Below the pieces are notes generated by a model that saw only the letters and a program-made list of their open reading frames with translations, had not been told where the DNA came from and did not search any database. A DNA stretch of 64,000 bases, from positions 1 to 64,000 of the forward strand of contig JAGQTV010000061.1 in assembly GCA_020438845.1 (NCBI GenBank), in the 5' to 3' direction. Position 1 is the stretch's first letter. Each line of letters starts with the position of its first letter. Origin of the DNA: Mycobacterium sp. (GTDB lineage: Bacteria; Actinomycetota; Actinomycetes; Mycobacteriales; Mycobacteriaceae). Shown in pieces: positions 62,987 to 64,000 of the stretch. The translations under genes and the position numbers were made by a program.

Positions 62987-63435
62987 CCGAGCAGGGTCCG
63001 GATGTCGACGATCTCGCCCGATCCATGTTGCTGTTGCACGGTGTTCACGACGACGGGCAGCCCGGTGCCGACGACGAAAATATCCTCCTCTGGGCCAAGG
63101 CACCCGACTTCGCCAATAACCCCGAGCGGGCGGCGGTCGTCCGCGAGGCCACGCGCCGTGACCGCGAGCGCTACCTGACTTCAGGCCTTGCCCAAGTCGA
63201 CTGCCGCTTCTGCCACGCCTCGGTTCAGGTGAAGAAACTGGGCGCCCCTCATACCGCGGTGCAGTGGAGCACCGAGGCTTTGGCCCGTTGTGCATTTTTC
63301 TCGGAGATACGCGCCGTCGGCGGCAGCAGCGCCCGCACCCCTTCGTGCCCGAAGTTGGCCGACAGCATCCGCCATGCGGTTAGTGAGGGGTGCTTGGAGG
63401 AATATTCGAGCGCGCCCGCGCCGGGGGACGGGTGA
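62983..63435 (+). CDS. Conserved Cys-containing protein (Rv3527-like)
   Basis: The protein has 150 residues; GTG at 62983 overlaps the kshA stop. A possible metal site is CRFCHASVQVKKLG with later Cys (RCAFF, SCPKL, GCLEE). Size and place match Rv3527, of unknown function. The unit with kshA suggests an accessory role in the hydroxylase. The C-terminal residues may be less conserved, ending in Pro/Ala/Gly. Confidence 0.75.
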   Translation: MTEQGPDVDDLARSMLLLHGVHDDGQPGADDENILLWAKAPDFANNPERAAVVREATRRDRERYLTSGLAQVDCRFCHASVQVKKLGAPHTAVQWSTEALARCAFFSEIRAVGGSSARTPSCPKLADSIRHAVSEGCLEEYSSAPAPGDG

Positions 63436-63516
63436 GGTCGGCAAGTTTCAGGGACGATTAGCTCGGCTGCGCCCGGACCACGGCCAGGTCCTGGGCTTGC
63501 GCAGCCTCACGCCCTA

Positions 63517-63660
63517 ATGCGAGTCTCCTACGAAGCAGGACCGCCAGGCTTCGGTCTGGCGCGGGCTATCAGTTCGGCCGGGATGGTGTGCCCGGTGGCT
63601 AGTCGAAGCTCTGGGCCGAACGTCCTGGCCCGCTGTCTCCGCGCCCAACCGGCAGAGTAA
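63517..63660 (+). pseudogene. IS110-family transposase remnant
   Basis: A 47-codon frame opens MRVSYEAGPPGFGLARAI and reads SSAGMVCPVA. This is the central YEAGPTGFGLARAL/AAGI(E)CVVAA motif of IS110-family transposases. After about 28 residues it diverges, then stops at 63660. No flanking transposase parts are present. It marks an old insertion at the end of the sterol block. Confidence 0.6.
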
Positions 63661-63795
63661 TATCGCCTTTGCCTATGAATAATTCTTCGGCCGCATACCA
63701 GCCCTTGAGGGTTTGCCCAGCTAACTCCAAATCACAGAGGAATTCCATGACGCCGCCCTACCGCCATCCGGCGGTCTGCAGTTAGCCCGCGACGG
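63661..63795. other. Low-G+C spacer with a 12-codon ORF
   Basis: This 135-bp region is A+T-rich relative to the neighbours. It contains AGAGGAATTCC then an ATG at 63747, encoding 12 codons to a TAG at 63785, and ends 10 bp before the glycosyltransferase start. I cannot say whether the ORF is translated. Nothing else is recognisable. Confidence 0.35.
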
Positions 63796-64000
63796 TTGGC
63801 TGTTCGATCGGGAATCAGCCGTTGGAGGCGGCCACTGGGCAAGCTACGCCGGCCCGGCGGCCGTCACGTACTCATACTCGTCGAGAACTTGTCAGTTCCA
63901 TTCGATCGGCGGGTGTGGCAAGAGAGTCGGGCGCTGGTAGACGCTGGTTATCAGGTCACGGTGATTTGTCCAGCCGGCAACAAGCGGGACAAGGAACCCG
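63796..64000 (+). CDS. Glycosyltransferase family 4, N-terminus (cut by window edge)
   Basis: From the TTG at 63796 it reads to the window end. After an Arg-rich start comes RHVLILVENLSVPFDRRVW, then QESRALVDAGYQVTVICPAGN. The motif VENLSVPFDRRVWxEA and VTVICP is typical of family-4 glycosyltransferases of exopolysaccharide loci. It follows the IS110 remnant and may open a glycan cluster outside the window. The start codon is uncertain. Confidence 0.7.
   Translation, partial: MAVRSGISRWRRPLGKLRRPGGRHVLILVENLSVPFDRRVWQESRALVDAGYQVTVICPAGNKRDKEP

Noticed and set aside
63747-63785. 12-codon ORF before the glycosyltransferase as a leader peptide
   Set aside because: No codon bias or pairing supports attenuation; kept only as part of the spacer.

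Overview
The window is high-G+C DNA from a mycobacterium. It carries mycobacterial hallmark genes: phoPR, cyp51 with its 3Fe-4S ferredoxin, desA1, mshD, lmeA, otsA, and the KstR-controlled sterol genes from fdxD to kshA. It also shows many leaderless starts, where a TANNNT -10 box sits 6-8 nt before an ATG or GTG. The gene order resembles several M. tuberculosis blocks joined differently, so I read it as a non-tuberculous Mycobacteriaceae chromosome. Rv numbers come from memory of that genome, not from a search.

Layout. 1-62: start of an IS1182-like transposase running off the left edge. 154-6850: purB, a DUF429 protein, an SDR, a TetR regulator, a Tat-exported esterase, purD and a small membrane protein. 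6476-16440: the CYP51 locus. A catabolic arm on the minus strand (CMD protein, hydroxyisobutyrate-type dehydrogenase, SDR, aldehyde dehydrogenase) faces a plus-strand arm (TetR, CYP123-like P450, SDR, cyp51, ferredoxin, SnoaL-like protein, alcohol dehydrogenase, SnoaL-like protein). 16468-19835: HIT protein, phoR-phoP, and a protein built of 10-residue repeats. 19875: tRNA-Thr(UGU), which lies at a synteny junction. 19950-26466: a frameshifted DUF2236 gene, a secreted protein, desA1, a dus gene, an LCP ligase and phoU. 26481-28319: an asparagine synthase gene of clearly lower G+C, where M. tuberculosis has phoT. 28386-35434: mshD, a GlnR-type regulator, lmeA, a thioredoxin, a polycysteine leader ORF followed by DUF4395 and sseC, a 32-residue membrane protein, a nitrobindin-like protein, a lipoprotein, a PabC-like enzyme and YgfZ. 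35464-43233: accessory and housekeeping genes (DegT aminotransferase, LhgO, TetR, zinc-ribbon protein, Ser/Thr kinase, Amt, DUF427, SDR). 43399-45920: two related secreted proteins, a 53-residue ORF and otsA. 45921-63435: sterol side-chain and ring degradation genes with four KstR-type operators. 63517-64000: an IS110-family transposase remnant and the start of a glycosyltransferase.

How the genes connect. The sterol block covers the side chain (CYP142 oxidation; FadD19 and FadD17 CoA ligation; FadE26/FadE27 dehydrogenation; EchA19 hydration; Ltp3, Ltp4 and a DUF35 protein as likely aldolase) and the ring (KshA, Hsd4A). Three copies of GACACNTGTC at the TetR/aldehyde dehydrogenase junction and before adhB suggest one regulator governs the CYP51 locus. 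A PhoP box sits between phoP and the repeat protein. A GlnR-like half-site pair precedes amt.

The best leads are: the polycysteine leaderless leader in front of an operon that lacks the usual rhodanese gene; a frameshift in the DUF2236 gene located at a perfect 16-bp inverted repeat; the exact decapeptide-repeat protein next to phoP; and the shared palindrome of the CYP51 locus.
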